Shown here: positions 43,075-52,768 of the stretch, piece by piece
Layout of the letters: every line of letters starts with the position of its first letter
Numbering within the stretch: the first letter of the stretch is position 1
NCBI GenBank assembly: GCA_944325155.1
Contig: CALUYY010000005.1
Coordinates: 62,001 to 126,000, forward strand
Reading direction: 5' to 3'
DNA length: 64,000 nt
Source: Candidatus Gastranaerophilales bacterium
GTDB lineage: Bacteria > Cyanobacteriota > Vampirovibrionia > Gastranaerophilales > Gastranaerophilaceae
Position numbers and translations under genes: made by a program
Notes under the pieces: model-generated
Told to the model about the DNA's origin: nothing
Database searches by the model: none
What the model saw: only the letters and a program-made list of their open reading frames with translations

Positions 43075-45150
43075 ATGGAAAATAATTTTTTACTTGAAAT
43101 ATTAACCGAAGAACTTCCTTATCAATTTATACCGTCTGCGGAAGGACAATTAATTGAGCTTTTTAATAAGCTTTTCAATGAAAATAAAATCAATTATAAA
43201 AACATTAAAACCTATGCAACCCCGAGGCGTCTTGCCGTTTTAATCGAAGGTTTGGATGAAAAACAACAGGATATTATAAAAGATATAAAAGGTCCCGTTG
43301 TAAATATTGCACTGGATGAAAACGGAAACTATACCCCCGCTGCAATCGGTTTTGCAAAGAAAAACGGAATTTCAACAGACCTTTTATATGAAAAAGACAA
43401 CTATATATATGCAAAAGTTGAACAAATAGGAAAAACTTCAAAAGAAATTTTGGAAGATAACCTTAAAGCAATTATAATGAAGCTTCAAGGCCCCCACTTT
43501 ATGAGATGGGGCTGTCATGATGAAAAATTTTCAAGACCCGTTGAAAATTTGGTTGCAATTTTAAATGATGAAGTTTTAAACGTTGAAATTTTTGACAGAA
43601 AAGCGACAAATAAAACCAAAGGCCACAGATTTTCAGATGTAAAAGAGGTTACAATAACGGATCCTCTTAAATATTGTGAAATTTTAAAAATCGCAAACGT
43701 TTATGCCGATGTTGAAGAAAGAAGGCAATTAATTATTGATTCGGCATCAAAAAAAGCCGAAGAAAATAATTTAAAAATTGATTTTTCAAATCTTGAAGAT
43801 TTGCTCGATGAAGTAACTTATATAACTGAATATCCCGTTCCCGTTATTTGCGAATTCAAAAAAGAATATCTTCAAATTCCCGATATTGTTACCGTTACCG
43901 TTATGTCAAAACACCAAAGATATTTTCCCCTTTATGAAAAAGACGGAAAATTATCAAATAAGTTTATTACAATGGCAAATTTTGTCGGAAAAGACGAAGA
44001 ATCTTTTAATAATATAAAAGCCGGAAACCAAAGGGTTATATCTGCAAGGCTCGAAGACGGCAAGTTTTTCTATGATGAAGACATAAAAACACCCCTCATA
44101 GATAAAATCCCCTCTCTTAAGGGAATGACATTTCAAAGGGGTTTGGGAACTTTATCGGACAAAACAAACCGCATAGAAAAATTATCATCATATATAGCGG
44201 ATAAATTAAACATTGATTATAAAGACGATATTCTCCGTGCCGCAAAATTATCCAAAGCCGATTTATCAACGAAGCTTGTTTTTGAATTTACGGAACTTCA
44301 GGGGTTTATCGGCGAAAATTATGCTCTTAAATCAAACGAAAAGGAAAACGTTGCTCTTGCAATTAAAGAACATTATTTTCCTTTGAGCGCAAATTCTTCT
44401 CTTCCTTCAAAAATCGAAGGTCAGATTATTTCAATTGCGGATAAAATTGACACAATCTGTGCGGTATTTTTATCGACCCAAAACGACAAAAAGAAAAAAC
44501 GCCCGACGGGTTCAAACGATCCTTTGGGTGTAAGACGCGCCACAATCGGAATTTTAAGAATAATTCTTACATTCGGATTAAATCTTGACTTGTCCGATTT
44601 AATCCGGGAATCAATGAATTTAATCTCAAAAGAATTTAATATAAAAATTGAAGATGAAACATTTGATGAAATTCTTGATTTTATTTATTCAAGACTAAAT
44701 GTAATTTATGAAAAAACTTATGACAGTGATGTTTTAGCTGCATGCAAAAATACAAAGCCTCTTTCCGATTTGAATTTGTGGCTGAACAGAGTTCATTATG
44801 TTCAGGAGTTTGTTTCAAATAACAATGAAGATACAAATGAAATTTTGGAAGCAATAAACAGAGTCTTAAGAATTATGGCAAACCATAAAACAACAAATGA
44901 AATAAAAACCGTTCTCTTTGAATCGGAAGAAGAAAAGACCCTGTTTGACGCAATTGTTCAGGCTCCGCAGATAACGTTCGAAAATATATCGGATATTAAA
45001 TTTTTCATTAATCCTTTGCACAATTTCTTTGATAAAGTTCTTGTAATGGATGAAAACGAAGAAATCAAAAATAACAGGCTTAATTTATTAGGTATTCTTG
45101 CAAACAGATTTAATTCAATCTGTGATTTTTCAAAAATTGTCTCCGGATAA
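43075..45150 (+). CDS. glyS: Glycyl-tRNA synthetase beta subunit
   Basis: About 691 residues from the ATG at 43075, which follows AAAGG and starts MENNFLLEILTEELP; an ATG eight codons earlier is less likely. KTYATPRRLAVLIEGL, HRFSDVKEV and RYFPLYEKDGKLSNKF are beta-subunit signatures and the C-terminal ~100 residues form the anticodon-binding domain. It acts as an alpha2beta2 enzyme; the alpha gene glyQ is not in the window. Confidence 0.97.
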   Translation: MENNFLLEILTEELPYQFIPSAEGQLIELFNKLFNENKINYKNIKTYATPRRLAVLIEGLDEKQQDIIKDIKGPVVNIALDENGNYTPAAIGFAKKNGISTDLLYEKDNYIYAKVEQIGKTSKEILEDNLKAIIMKLQGPHFMRWGCHDEKFSRPVENLVAILNDEVLNVEIFDRKATNKTKGHRFSDVKEVTITDPLKYCEILKIANVYADVEERRQLIIDSASKKAEENNLKIDFSNLEDLLDEVTYITEYPVPVICEFKKEYLQIPDIVTVTVMSKHQRYFPLYEKDGKLSNKFITMANFVGKDEESFNNIKAGNQRVISARLEDGKFFYDEDIKTPLIDKIPSLKGMTFQRGLGTLSDKTNRIEKLSSYIADKLNIDYKDDILRAAKLSKADLSTKLVFEFTELQGFIGENYALKSNEKENVALAIKEHYFPLSANSSLPSKIEGQIISIADKIDTICAVFLSTQNDKKKKRPTGSNDPLGVRRATIGILRIILTFGLNLDLSDLIRESMNLISKEFNIKIEDETFDEILDFIYSRLNVIYEKTYDSDVLAACKNTKPLSDLNLWLNRVHYVQEFVSNNNEDTNEILEAINRVLRIMANHKTTNEIKTVLFESEEEKTLFDAIVQAPQITFENISDIKFFINPLHNFFDKVLVMDENEEIKNNRLNLLGILANRFNSICDFSKIVSG

Positions 45151-45161
45151 AAGGTTTTATA

Positions 45162-46280
45162 ATGAAAATTCTTTTTGTTACGGACTTATGTCCGATTGAA
45201 AGAAAAGAAAAACTCCCTATAACGCTTTTAAATTTTATTCTTGATTTTAAAAGCTTAGATCATGAAGTTATCCTTTTAAGACCAAATATTATCCCGAATA
45301 TAATAATAAGAAAAAGAAAAATCCTGCCCGAAGGCGAATATGAATATTTTGGCATTAAATGCATTAATAAAAATTTTTTCACCCCTTTTTTCAATAAAAA
45401 AAGCTTTGAATTTTTAAAAGATTATAAATTTGATATTATATTATCTCACATGCCATCGGGCATTCTTGCGGCAAATAAAATTTCAAAGCTTCTTAATATT
45501 CCTTATTTTGCAGCGGTTCATTCAAGCGATATTACCGTTTTAAAAAGTTATAAATATTTTTATTTAAGATATGATATGAAAAAAGCCTATCTTGAAGCAA
45601 AAAAGGTTTTACCGAGAGCCTTTTGGCTTAAAGATGAAATAGAAAGAATAATTCCCGATATAAAAAATAAAACTTTTGTTATTCCTTCAGGTATTGATGA
45701 AAAAGAAATTTCAAATTTTGATGAAGTAAATTCTAAAGCGGATAAATTTTATGGTATACCATTAAAAATTTTTTCTGCAGGCTCTCTTATTAAAAGAAAA
45801 AATTTCCAATCTTTAATAGAAGCTGTTAAAGATACGGATGATGTTGAATTAAAAATTGCGGGTTCGGGGCCCGAAGAGAATAAATTGAGAAAATTAATAA
45901 AAAAATATAATTTAAAAAACAAAGTAAAACTTTTGGGGCAAAAATCAAAAGAAGAAATATACAAGCTTATGGAAGAATCAAGTGTTTTTATTTTGCCGTC
46001 ATTAAACGAAACATTCGGTATGGTATACTTAGAGGCGCTATCTAAGGGCTGCATTACTTTATGCAGTGAAAATTCAGGCATGGCGGGATTTATAGTTAAT
46101 AATAAAAACGGTTTTTTGATTGAGCCTTCTTCTTCTAAAATTAAAGAAAAAATAAATGAAATAAAGAACTTAAATAACCCCGAAACAATAATAAAAAATT
46201 CCCTTATAACCGCATCCGATTTAACAAGAGAAAAAGCGGCAAAAAATTATTTAAATATAATTCAAAATATTCTTTTTTAA
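45162..46280 (+). CDS. Family 4 glycosyltransferase (GT-B fold)
   Basis: A 372-residue GT-B enzyme. The C-terminal half has PSGIDEKEI, IFSAGSLIKRKNFQSLIEAV, LKIAGSGPEENKLRKL and the donor-site ExxxxxE in PSLNETFGMVYLEALSKG. It probably transfers a nucleotide sugar to a lipid or surface glycan. It lies 11 bases after glyS and 40 before nusB in a housekeeping run. Confidence 0.9.
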   Translation: MKILFVTDLCPIERKEKLPITLLNFILDFKSLDHEVILLRPNIIPNIIIRKRKILPEGEYEYFGIKCINKNFFTPFFNKKSFEFLKDYKFDIILSHMPSGILAANKISKLLNIPYFAAVHSSDITVLKSYKYFYLRYDMKKAYLEAKKVLPRAFWLKDEIERIIPDIKNKTFVIPSGIDEKEISNFDEVNSKADKFYGIPLKIFSAGSLIKRKNFQSLIEAVKDTDDVELKIAGSGPEENKLRKLIKKYNLKNKVKLLGQKSKEEIYKLMEESSVFILPSLNETFGMVYLEALSKGCITLCSENSGMAGFIVNNKNGFLIEPSSSKIKEKINEIKNLNNPETIIKNSLITASDLTREKAAKNYLNIIQNILF

Positions 46281-46320
46281 GTTATAATCATTTGTATTAA
46301 ATTAAATAAGGAATTAAACA

Positions 46321-46974
46321 ATGCAGGCAAGAAGAGCTTCAAGAGAGCTGGCTTTAATATTATTTTCACAGCTGGGTAAAGATATAGATAAATATAATTC
46401 GGTTGATTTTAAAGATATAGTTCTAAATTCCGTAAGAACCTTAATAGGAAATTCGGAAGACGAACTTCAGGTCGCAACAAGCGAATTATCGGAATTTAAA
46501 GATTATATCATTGAATATGAAAACAACCACAAAGATAACCTTGAAAGACCGCTTGACGCGCCGAACATCCCCGTTAAAGTTCCGATGACGGATAATATGG
46601 TTCAAAAAATAGATACTCTTTTATCAACTGCCGAAAAAACCCTCTCTGCTCTTGAAGTTGCCGAATTAAGCATATTGTCTGACAGAAATGATGTTAAAAA
46701 ATATGTTGAGTTAATTTTCAGGACATATAAAGATAAAAAACAGGAAATCGATAATATTATTAAACAATATGCAATCGGCTGGGACATTGAAAGACTTTTT
46801 AAAATTGACAAAGACATTTTAAGAATTGCAATAATCGAGCTTGTATATATTAAAGACGCTCCCGTTAAAGTTGTAATTGATGAAGCGCTTGAACTTGCAA
46901 AAAAATATTCAACCGATGAATCTCCTTCTTTTATAAACGGAATTTTGGCAAAAGTGGTTGAATCTTATGTTTAA
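46321..46974 (+). CDS. nusB: Transcription antitermination protein NusB (long form)
   Basis: At 217 residues this is longer than the ~140-residue enteric NusB. The N-terminus MQARRASRELALILFSQL and the C-terminus KDILRIAIIELVYIKDAPVK, DEALELAKKYSTDESPSFIN are conserved. A middle helical insertion (~55-130) resembles the long cyanobacterial NusB I recall. It binds boxA RNA with S10 in rRNA antitermination. It overlaps ftsY by 8 bases (ATGTTTAA). Confidence 0.94.
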   Translation: MQARRASRELALILFSQLGKDIDKYNSVDFKDIVLNSVRTLIGNSEDELQVATSELSEFKDYIIEYENNHKDNLERPLDAPNIPVKVPMTDNMVQKIDTLLSTAEKTLSALEVAELSILSDRNDVKKYVELIFRTYKDKKQEIDNIIKQYAIGWDIERLFKIDKDILRIAIIELVYIKDAPVKVVIDEALELAKKYSTDESPSFINGILAKVVESYV

Positions 46975-47902
46975 TTTTTTTAAAAAAAAAGAAGATAATA
47001 AAGAAAACTTCTCGGCTTTTGAAACTCTGAAAAATGCCGTTTCAAAAACATCGGATACGCTTGTTAAAAGTGTTTTAAACATTGTTTCAAGCAATAGTGA
47101 AATTGACGAATTTATTCTTGAATACATTGAATCGGCTCTTATTAAGGCGGATTTGGGCGTTGACCTTTCAACTTCAATCGTTGAAAATATAAAAAAGAAT
47201 AGTATTAAACCCGATAATATCAAAAGCTTTTTAAAATCCGAATTTGAAAACATTTTAAATCTTGCCGGCTCAAACATTCTAAAATTTGACCGGGATAAAT
47301 TAAATATATATTTTATAACGGGCGTTAACGGAGCCGGAAAAACGACTCTGATAGGAAAGCTTGCATACAGATTTAAAAATGAAGGCAAAAAAGTCCTTCT
47401 TGCTGCCGCTGACACATTTAGAGCGGCAGCCGAAGAACAGTTGGATATCTGGTCAAAAAGAGCAGGTGTTGATATTGTAAGAGAGGATAAGGCGGATGCG
47501 GCATCCGTTGTATACAGGGCAATTGAAAAAGCAAAAGCCGAAAACTATAATGTTCTTATAGTTGATACCGCAGGCAGACTCCAGAATAAATTTAATCTGA
47601 TTGAAGAATTAAAAAAAATTAAAGGCGTCATTGATAAAAAGGCGCCGGAGGCCAATTTTGAAAGCGTTCTTGTTTTAGATGCCAATCTCGGGCAAAACGG
47701 CTTAAGCCAGGCAAAAGTTTTTAAAGAGGCGGTTGAAATAACGGCCGTTGCCCTGACCAAATTGGACGGCTCTTCAAAAGGCGGGGTTATTTTTGCCGTT
47801 GCAAAAGATTATAATCTTCCCGTTAAGCTTATAGGAGTCGGCGAAAAAATTGATGACTTAAAAGATTTTGATAAAGACGAATTTATAAAAGCAATCTTTT
47901 AA
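46967..47902 (+). CDS. ftsY: SRP receptor GTPase FtsY
   Basis: A ~311-residue NG-domain GTPase. GVNGAGKTTLIGKLAY is the P-loop, AADTFRAAAEEQLDIW the insertion-box switch, VDTAGRLQNK G3 and TKLDGSSKGG G4. The acidic A domain is nearly absent, so it is a short form. I chose the ATG at 46967, which overlaps the nusB stop, over a TTG 3 codons earlier. It delivers ribosome-nascent chains to SecYEG. Confidence 0.96.
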   Translation: MFNFFKKKEDNKENFSAFETLKNAVSKTSDTLVKSVLNIVSSNSEIDEFILEYIESALIKADLGVDLSTSIVENIKKNSIKPDNIKSFLKSEFENILNLAGSNILKFDRDKLNIYFITGVNGAGKTTLIGKLAYRFKNEGKKVLLAAADTFRAAAEEQLDIWSKRAGVDIVREDKADAASVVYRAIEKAKAENYNVLIVDTAGRLQNKFNLIEELKKIKGVIDKKAPEANFESVLVLDANLGQNGLSQAKVFKEAVEITAVALTKLDGSSKGGVIFAVAKDYNLPVKLIGVGEKIDDLKDFDKDEFIKAIF

Positions 47903-47916
47903 AAGATTGCTTTTAT
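47887..47916. terminator. Terminator overlapping the ftsY stop
   Basis: The perfect palindrome AAAAGCAATCTTTT/AAAAGATTGCTTTT includes the ftsY stop codon and ends in T-rich sequence. It also serves the convergent 47919 gene. Confidence 0.8.
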
Positions 47917-47918
47917 TA

Positions 47919-48938
47919 TTAAAATGTACCTCTTAACATCTCGCCCACAAACTCTTCAAGGTCTATTCCGAGAGGTTCTTTCGGCTTATCAAGCTCTGCA
48001 CATTTTCTTTCCCATTCGAGCAATGCGGCTTCTTCTTCGGGGGTAAATCTCCATTTTGTATTATTGCCGTTTTTTTTCATTCCCCAAATGTTGGAACTTA
48101 TAATTCCTTTTTTGCCGCCCGACATTTCGCCGTATTTTTTTCTTAGTGTTTTTGTGCCGTATTCCATAATTTCATCCGGCACCTGCGACATATGACATCT
48201 GGGATAAATCGTCCCTGTGCCGATTTTCGGAACATTGCCGTTTCTCATATCTTCTATTGTATTTTGCACCGAATAATGCTTTTTGTCATCAATAATTGCC
48301 GGCATATCATCGGCAAAATATATATATGCAACACCGTCTCTTAAAGGATTTTTTGTTTTGGGGTCTGCAATGTATCCCAGTTCATTTATTTTTTCCGTTG
48401 TTTTTTCGTATAATCTTGCGGTATTATCGCTTCTTAACCTTTTATCCGCTTTACTGCAAGCTTTGGGAAAGGCTCTTGTTATTGTATCGTAAAATTTTGG
48501 AAAAGTTGTCGGGGTATCATCGTGATAAGTAAAAAGTGCAATACAAACGGGAACCATTTTTTCAACCGTTTCATTTGCTGCTCTTCTGTACGGGAAGCCG
48601 TACGGATCGCCTTTTGTATCTTTTGAGCCTTGGCTCATGCACTCTCCCAAGTAATCCACAATTCTTTGTGCATTTTTATCATTCTGTTCAAGTTCTTCCT
48701 GTGTTAAAAGATACGGACCGTATACTCTTTCGCCGTTTCCGTTATATCGGGGCCGTTCGGCTTTGCCTTTAAAATAAAGAGCATTCGGGTGTTTGTTTAA
48801 ATCCGCACCTGTTGTCGTACTTGTGGAAGAAGGAATTTCAGGGGAATTTTTTACGTCTGTTCTTTTTAATCGGGGTGTATTATTTTTGCTTTTATCTAAA
48901 AATTCGCCCAAGCTTGCTCTTGTAACCGATAATCCCAT
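47919..48938 (-). CDS. Hypothetical protein, 339 residues
   Basis: A soluble protein with no signal peptide or membrane segment and no family I can name. Residues 1-45 are a disordered Ser/Thr/Pro/Lys-rich segment, then PNALYFKGKAERPRYNG carries an FKG motif, and the rest is mixed alpha/beta with several Cys, His and Tyr (GTIYPRCHMSQVP). The C-terminus is Trp/Glu-rich (WRFTPEEEAALLEWERKC). Codon use matches its neighbours. It sits divergent to the portal gene. Confidence 0.75.
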   Translation of the reverse strand: MGLSVTRASLGEFLDKSKNNTPRLKRTDVKNSPEIPSSTSTTTGADLNKHPNALYFKGKAERPRYNGNGERVYGPYLLTQEELEQNDKNAQRIVDYLGECMSQGSKDTKGDPYGFPYRRAANETVEKMVPVCIALFTYHDDTPTTFPKFYDTITRAFPKACSKADKRLRSDNTARLYEKTTEKINELGYIADPKTKNPLRDGVAYIYFADDMPAIIDDKKHYSVQNTIEDMRNGNVPKIGTGTIYPRCHMSQVPDEIMEYGTKTLRKKYGEMSGGKKGIISSNIWGMKKNGNNTKWRFTPEEEAALLEWERKCAELDKPKEPLGIDLEEFVGEMLRGTF

Positions 48939-49188
48939 TTTTACAACACTTTCTTTAAATTTTCGGTAATGGCTTGTAACTATTTTTGAATTCTAACAAA
49001 AAAATGCCCTTAAAACAAGGCTGAATCCGTTTTTTCTTCATAATTATTAATATTTTTTTTAATTATTATGTCATACCATAAAAAACTTTTATGATTTGTC
49101 AAAATTCTTTTTATATAAGCTTTTCGCCCTTATAAAAATTGCCCGAAATTAAATATTTTAAAATTAAATTTATAAAGGAGAAATAAGT

Positions 49189-50460
49189 ATGTATAAAATA
49201 ATTGCGGATAATGTTGAAATTAATGATATAAATGCCCAAAACTGGGTCATTGAATATAAAAACTTAATTATGCCGAAAAGACAAAAGCTGTCCGATTACT
49301 ATGACGGCAAAAACGAAATCATAAAACAAAATGCGGTTGAAGGCCGTCCAAATTATTCAATTAACGTTAATATGGCAAAATATATAACGGACGTGGCAAC
49401 GGGATATACATTCGGAAAGCCCGTTTCATATTCCGTTGCCGATGATAAAAACAAGCGCCTTTTGGATATTTTGCTATCCGTAAATAAAGAAAATTTTTCC
49501 GATGAGCTTGATTATCAAATAGGAGGCGACATGTCGGTTTTTGGCGTCGGATATCAGCTTGTATATTATAATAATAATACCGTAAAATTCAGGCGCTTAA
49601 ACCCTCTTAAAACTTTTATGGTATGCAATAATTCTATCGAAGAAGAAAATTTTGCGGCAGTATATTTCCATGATTACATTGAAAATAAAATCTTCAAAAC
49701 ACGGGTATACATTTGGGATAAAACTTTTTTATACGTATTTGACGGTGTCTTAAATTCTTTTTCTTTAACAAGAAAAACTTTTCATTATATGGGGCAGATT
49801 CCCGTTATTCAATCTTTGAATAACGATGATGCTTACGGCGATTTTGAATCGGTTCTTGATTTATTGGATTCTTTAAGTCTTATGGTATCCAATAATACAG
49901 ATGATCTTCAATCAATATCAAATGCAATTTTATCGGTGTCGGGAGCCAAATTGGATGAAGAAGAAATTAACCAGATAAATAAATTTAAAGTTGCAAATCT
50001 TCCCGATGGCGCTTCAATGCAATGGGTGGTCAAAAATTCGGATATTAATGCGGTTTTGGGGCAGATAAAATATCTTCTTGATTTTATTTTTCAAATTTCA
50101 ATGGTGCCTGATTTAACGGATGATGCTTTTGCGGGCAATCTCTCGGGTGTTGCAATGCAGTTTAAAATGTGGGGAATTGATCAGCTGTATTCATCCAAAA
50201 TAAGAAAATATAAAACCGCTCTATATAAAAGAATACAAATGATTTTAAGAATTTTCGGAAAAGACGAAATTATACCCGATATTTTTTCAATCAGTTTTTA
50301 TAAAAATCTTCCCGAAAATATGGCGCAGGATTATGAAATTGCAAAAAATTTATCAAATATTTTATCTCTAAAAACCGTTCTTAAAAATCTTTCAATAGTT
50401 GATGATGTTGAAGCGGAATATAAAGCAATCTTAGAAGAAAAAACCCGCAGTCTCCCCTAA
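49189..50460 (+). CDS. Phage portal protein (SPP1 gp6-like), orphan
   Basis: A 423-residue protein with the pattern of SPP1-type portals: NYSINVNMAKYITDVATGYT FGKPVSY near the N-terminus, GDMSVFGVGYQLVYY, FRRLNPLKTFMV, and the helical stem-like region with LDSLSLMVSNNTDDLQS and AGNLSGVAMQFKMWGID. The portal is the DNA-entry dodecamer of tailed phage. The gene is intact, has a strong AAAGGAG ribosome binding site and its own terminator. No terminase, protease, capsid or tail gene is adjacent. Confidence 0.85.
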   Translation: MYKIIADNVEINDINAQNWVIEYKNLIMPKRQKLSDYYDGKNEIIKQNAVEGRPNYSINVNMAKYITDVATGYTFGKPVSYSVADDKNKRLLDILLSVNKENFSDELDYQIGGDMSVFGVGYQLVYYNNNTVKFRRLNPLKTFMVCNNSIEEENFAAVYFHDYIENKIFKTRVYIWDKTFLYVFDGVLNSFSLTRKTFHYMGQIPVIQSLNNDDAYGDFESVLDLLDSLSLMVSNNTDDLQSISNAILSVSGAKLDEEEINQINKFKVANLPDGASMQWVVKNSDINAVLGQIKYLLDFIFQISMVPDLTDDAFAGNLSGVAMQFKMWGIDQLYSSKIRKYKTALYKRIQMILRIFGKDEIIPDIFSISFYKNLPENMAQDYEIAKNLSNILSLKTVLKNLSIVDDVEAEYKAILEEKTRSLP

Positions 50461-50535
50461 AACCCTTTTCCCCTTTAAATTTTATTTTGAAGGGAGTGGT
50501 GGCACTTATAAGACATCTAAAAAGCACTTATTTTG

Positions 50536-50562
50536 CGCTATTTTTAATAGCGCCTTTTTTTA
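50536..50562 (+). terminator. Portal gene terminator
   Basis: GCGCTATT-TTT-AATAGCGC stem followed by CTTTTTTT. Confidence 0.85.
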
Positions 50563-50590
50563 ATTTTAAATTAGTGTTATTATATAATTT

Positions 50591-50890
50591 ATGAAAAAGA
50601 TTTTTGTATTGTTATCTTTATTATTTATAATCCAATCCGAAGTTTTTGCGATAAATTTCGGAATGTATAAGCCTGAAGAAGATTACGGGCTTATTGACGG
50701 AATTAAATTAAATTTTGACAGAAGAGAAAGAGAAGAAGCGGGAAAATTTATCCAGCTGAAACAGGATGTTCCGGGCGAAAAAGAACGTATGGAAAAAGAA
50801 AAAGCCCAATATGATAAAGATAAAGACCAAAAAGCGGATGATGAATATCAAATGTTTAAATTTATGCTTGATGATACAATTCCGTTTTAA
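50591..50890 (+). CDS. Small exported charged protein
   Basis: A 99-residue ORF with a clear signal peptide (KIFVLLSLLFIIQSEVFA). The ~80-residue mature part is dominated by Lys, Glu and Asp and should be a helix, ending FMLDDTIPF. It lacks cysteines. Terminators on both sides make it a single-gene unit. The family is not recognised. Confidence 0.65.
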   Translation: MKKIFVLLSLLFIIQSEVFAINFGMYKPEEDYGLIDGIKLNFDRREREEAGKFIQLKQDVPGEKERMEKEKAQYDKDKDQKADDEYQMFKFMLDDTIPF

Positions 50891-50924
50891 TTTATGCTAT
50901 GCCATAAAAAAATTATATTATTAA

Positions 50925-50956
50925 AAAACCTCTCAAATTTTGAGAGGTTTTAATTT
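50925..50956. terminator. Bidirectional terminator before tpsB
   Basis: AAAACCTCTCAAA/TTTGAGAGGTTTT stem flanked by A/T runs, between the small exported protein and the convergent tpsB. Confidence 0.85.
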
Positions 50957-50965
50957 TGTCTATAC

Positions 50966-52768
50966 TTACAGGATGTTTGATGTAACAATGAAGTGAACCC
51001 TGCATCCCGATGAATTTTCGGGTTTGTTTCCGATAGGAACGCCGATATAAACGTTAGCCGATAAGTATCTTGTAAGTTTTAAGATTGCACCGCCGCCCAC
51101 TGACATAATATAATCCGGTCCGTCGTTTGAGACGTGTCTGTTGCCGAACCAGCCGATATCATAGAAGCCGGCAAGTCTGATACTGTCGTCAATAAAGTGT
51201 AATTTTTCAGGTAATACCATTCTTAAGAACGGAACAGGGAATCTTAATTCAACCGAACCTGCGGCGCCGTAGTCTTTCAAGAAGAATGTTTCTTCATAAC
51301 CTCTGACGGTTGACATACCGCCGAAACTCATTCTTTCTGACGGCAATAATGCTCTGTTTGCCCATTGGCCTTTAGCCTGAATAATTGCCGTTGATCTGAA
51401 CGGCAGCACCTGAATTCTTGCAAGGTTACCGGTCAATTTCCAGCCTCTGTTTGAAGGAATGCTGTCTTTAAATGAACCTGACGTATCCAGACCCATATCA
51501 AGGCTGTTTGTTGCGCCGAACCAGTTTAAGCCGACCGATGTTCCGACGTTTGCAAACCATTTGCCGTAAAAGTCGTCTTTGATACTTGTTAAGTTAAGTT
51601 TTAAGTTGCGGCTTCTGTATTTGTATAAATCTAAACCGCCAAGCCACGTGCTTTCCGTGTTTCTTAAATCAAATCCGATATCGCCGTATAATTTATAGTT
51701 ATCTGTTTTAACCAATCTTCTTGAAATACTGAAGAATAAGTTGTGCGATTTTGATTCCAGATCAAAAACTTCAAAAGCTCCTGCGGGGCTTGCACTCGAA
51801 TAAGAATAACCTACGTTTAATTTTGTTTCTTTGGTTGCCGTCAAAGGAACGCTGTACATTACACCCTGACCGAACGAATGTCTTGCCAAGGTTGTTGTTG
51901 AATATAACTGGTCGCCAAATCCGGTTAAGTTATACAACCCTGCAAAGAAGATTGCCCTGTGAAGACCGGTATAAGATGTACCCATATCGTCCCATCTGAA
52001 GTCAAAGTCAAGAGGAAATCTGTCTTTAACCGTTAATTCAAGGTCCGTTAATTCCGCCGACTCTTCGTTGTCTTCCAATGAAATGGCGCCCGTCATATAC
52101 CCTGAAGCGTTCATTTCTTTTAAAGATTCTCTGATATCGTTAACGTTTAAAAGGCTTCCCGGTTCAATATATTTATCTCTTAAAAACTGATTATTTAAAT
52201 AAGATGTTCTGTTCCATTTGTTTCCGGTTACGGTAACGTTTCCGTATTTACCTTCCATAATATTAATTACAATGTTGCCGTCCTGTACTTTTTGGGGTGC
52301 AAGGTATGCAACGGAAGAGATGTAGCCGTGTTTCTGGTAATGTTCCGTTACCATATTGGTAATTCCGACCAAATCTCCGACGGTAACTCTTGTTCCTATC
52401 TTATCGCAGATAAGATTCATTAATTCTTCTTCGGTAAATGCCGTATATCCCTTAAAAGTAATCGAATTTAAAATAAAACTTGTTTCTTTGTTCGGGAGCT
52501 GGTCAACCTGGCTTTGAAGCTCCTTATTCATTATAATTTCGCCTGTGTCTTTATGTTTTTCTTTGTTTTCTTCACTGGCTTTAAATTCGTATTCTTTAAA
52601 CTGTAATAAGTTCGTGGTGTCAATTACGCCCGAGTCAAAGTTACCTACCGAGTTTGCAAAATTTGTTGCGGCGCTGTCCGCGTATGCTGGGCTGTGTTGG
52701 ATAATTCCCGCAAGCACGCATAAAGCCAAACCGGGCAGTACTTTTTTAAAAATTGTATTGTTTCTCAC
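50966..52768 (-). CDS. Two-partner secretion outer-membrane transporter TpsB
   Basis: A 600-residue ShlB/FhaC-type transporter starting at GTG. A signal peptide (residues ~1-30) precedes a linker (~30-90), two POTRA domains (~95-250, including SITFKGYTAFTEEELMNLIC and GKYGNVTVTGNKWN) and a 16-strand barrel with the L6 motif VRGYEE and a late FIDDSIRLAGFYDIGWFG strand. It secretes the TpsA protein encoded divergently, across the outer membrane. Confidence 0.93.
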   Translation of the reverse strand: MRNNTIFKKVLPGLALCVLAGIIQHSPAYADSAATNFANSVGNFDSGVIDTTNLLQFKEYEFKASEENKEKHKDTGEIIMNKELQSQVDQLPNKETSFILNSITFKGYTAFTEEELMNLICDKIGTRVTVGDLVGITNMVTEHYQKHGYISSVAYLAPQKVQDGNIVINIMEGKYGNVTVTGNKWNRTSYLNNQFLRDKYIEPGSLLNVNDIRESLKEMNASGYMTGAISLEDNEESAELTDLELTVKDRFPLDFDFRWDDMGTSYTGLHRAIFFAGLYNLTGFGDQLYSTTTLARHSFGQGVMYSVPLTATKETKLNVGYSYSSASPAGAFEVFDLESKSHNLFFSISRRLVKTDNYKLYGDIGFDLRNTESTWLGGLDLYKYRSRNLKLNLTSIKDDFYGKWFANVGTSVGLNWFGATNSLDMGLDTSGSFKDSIPSNRGWKLTGNLARIQVLPFRSTAIIQAKGQWANRALLPSERMSFGGMSTVRGYEETFFLKDYGAAGSVELRFPVPFLRMVLPEKLHFIDDSIRLAGFYDIGWFGNRHVSNDGPDYIMSVGGGAILKLTRYLSANVYIGVPIGNKPENSSGCRVHFIVTSNIL

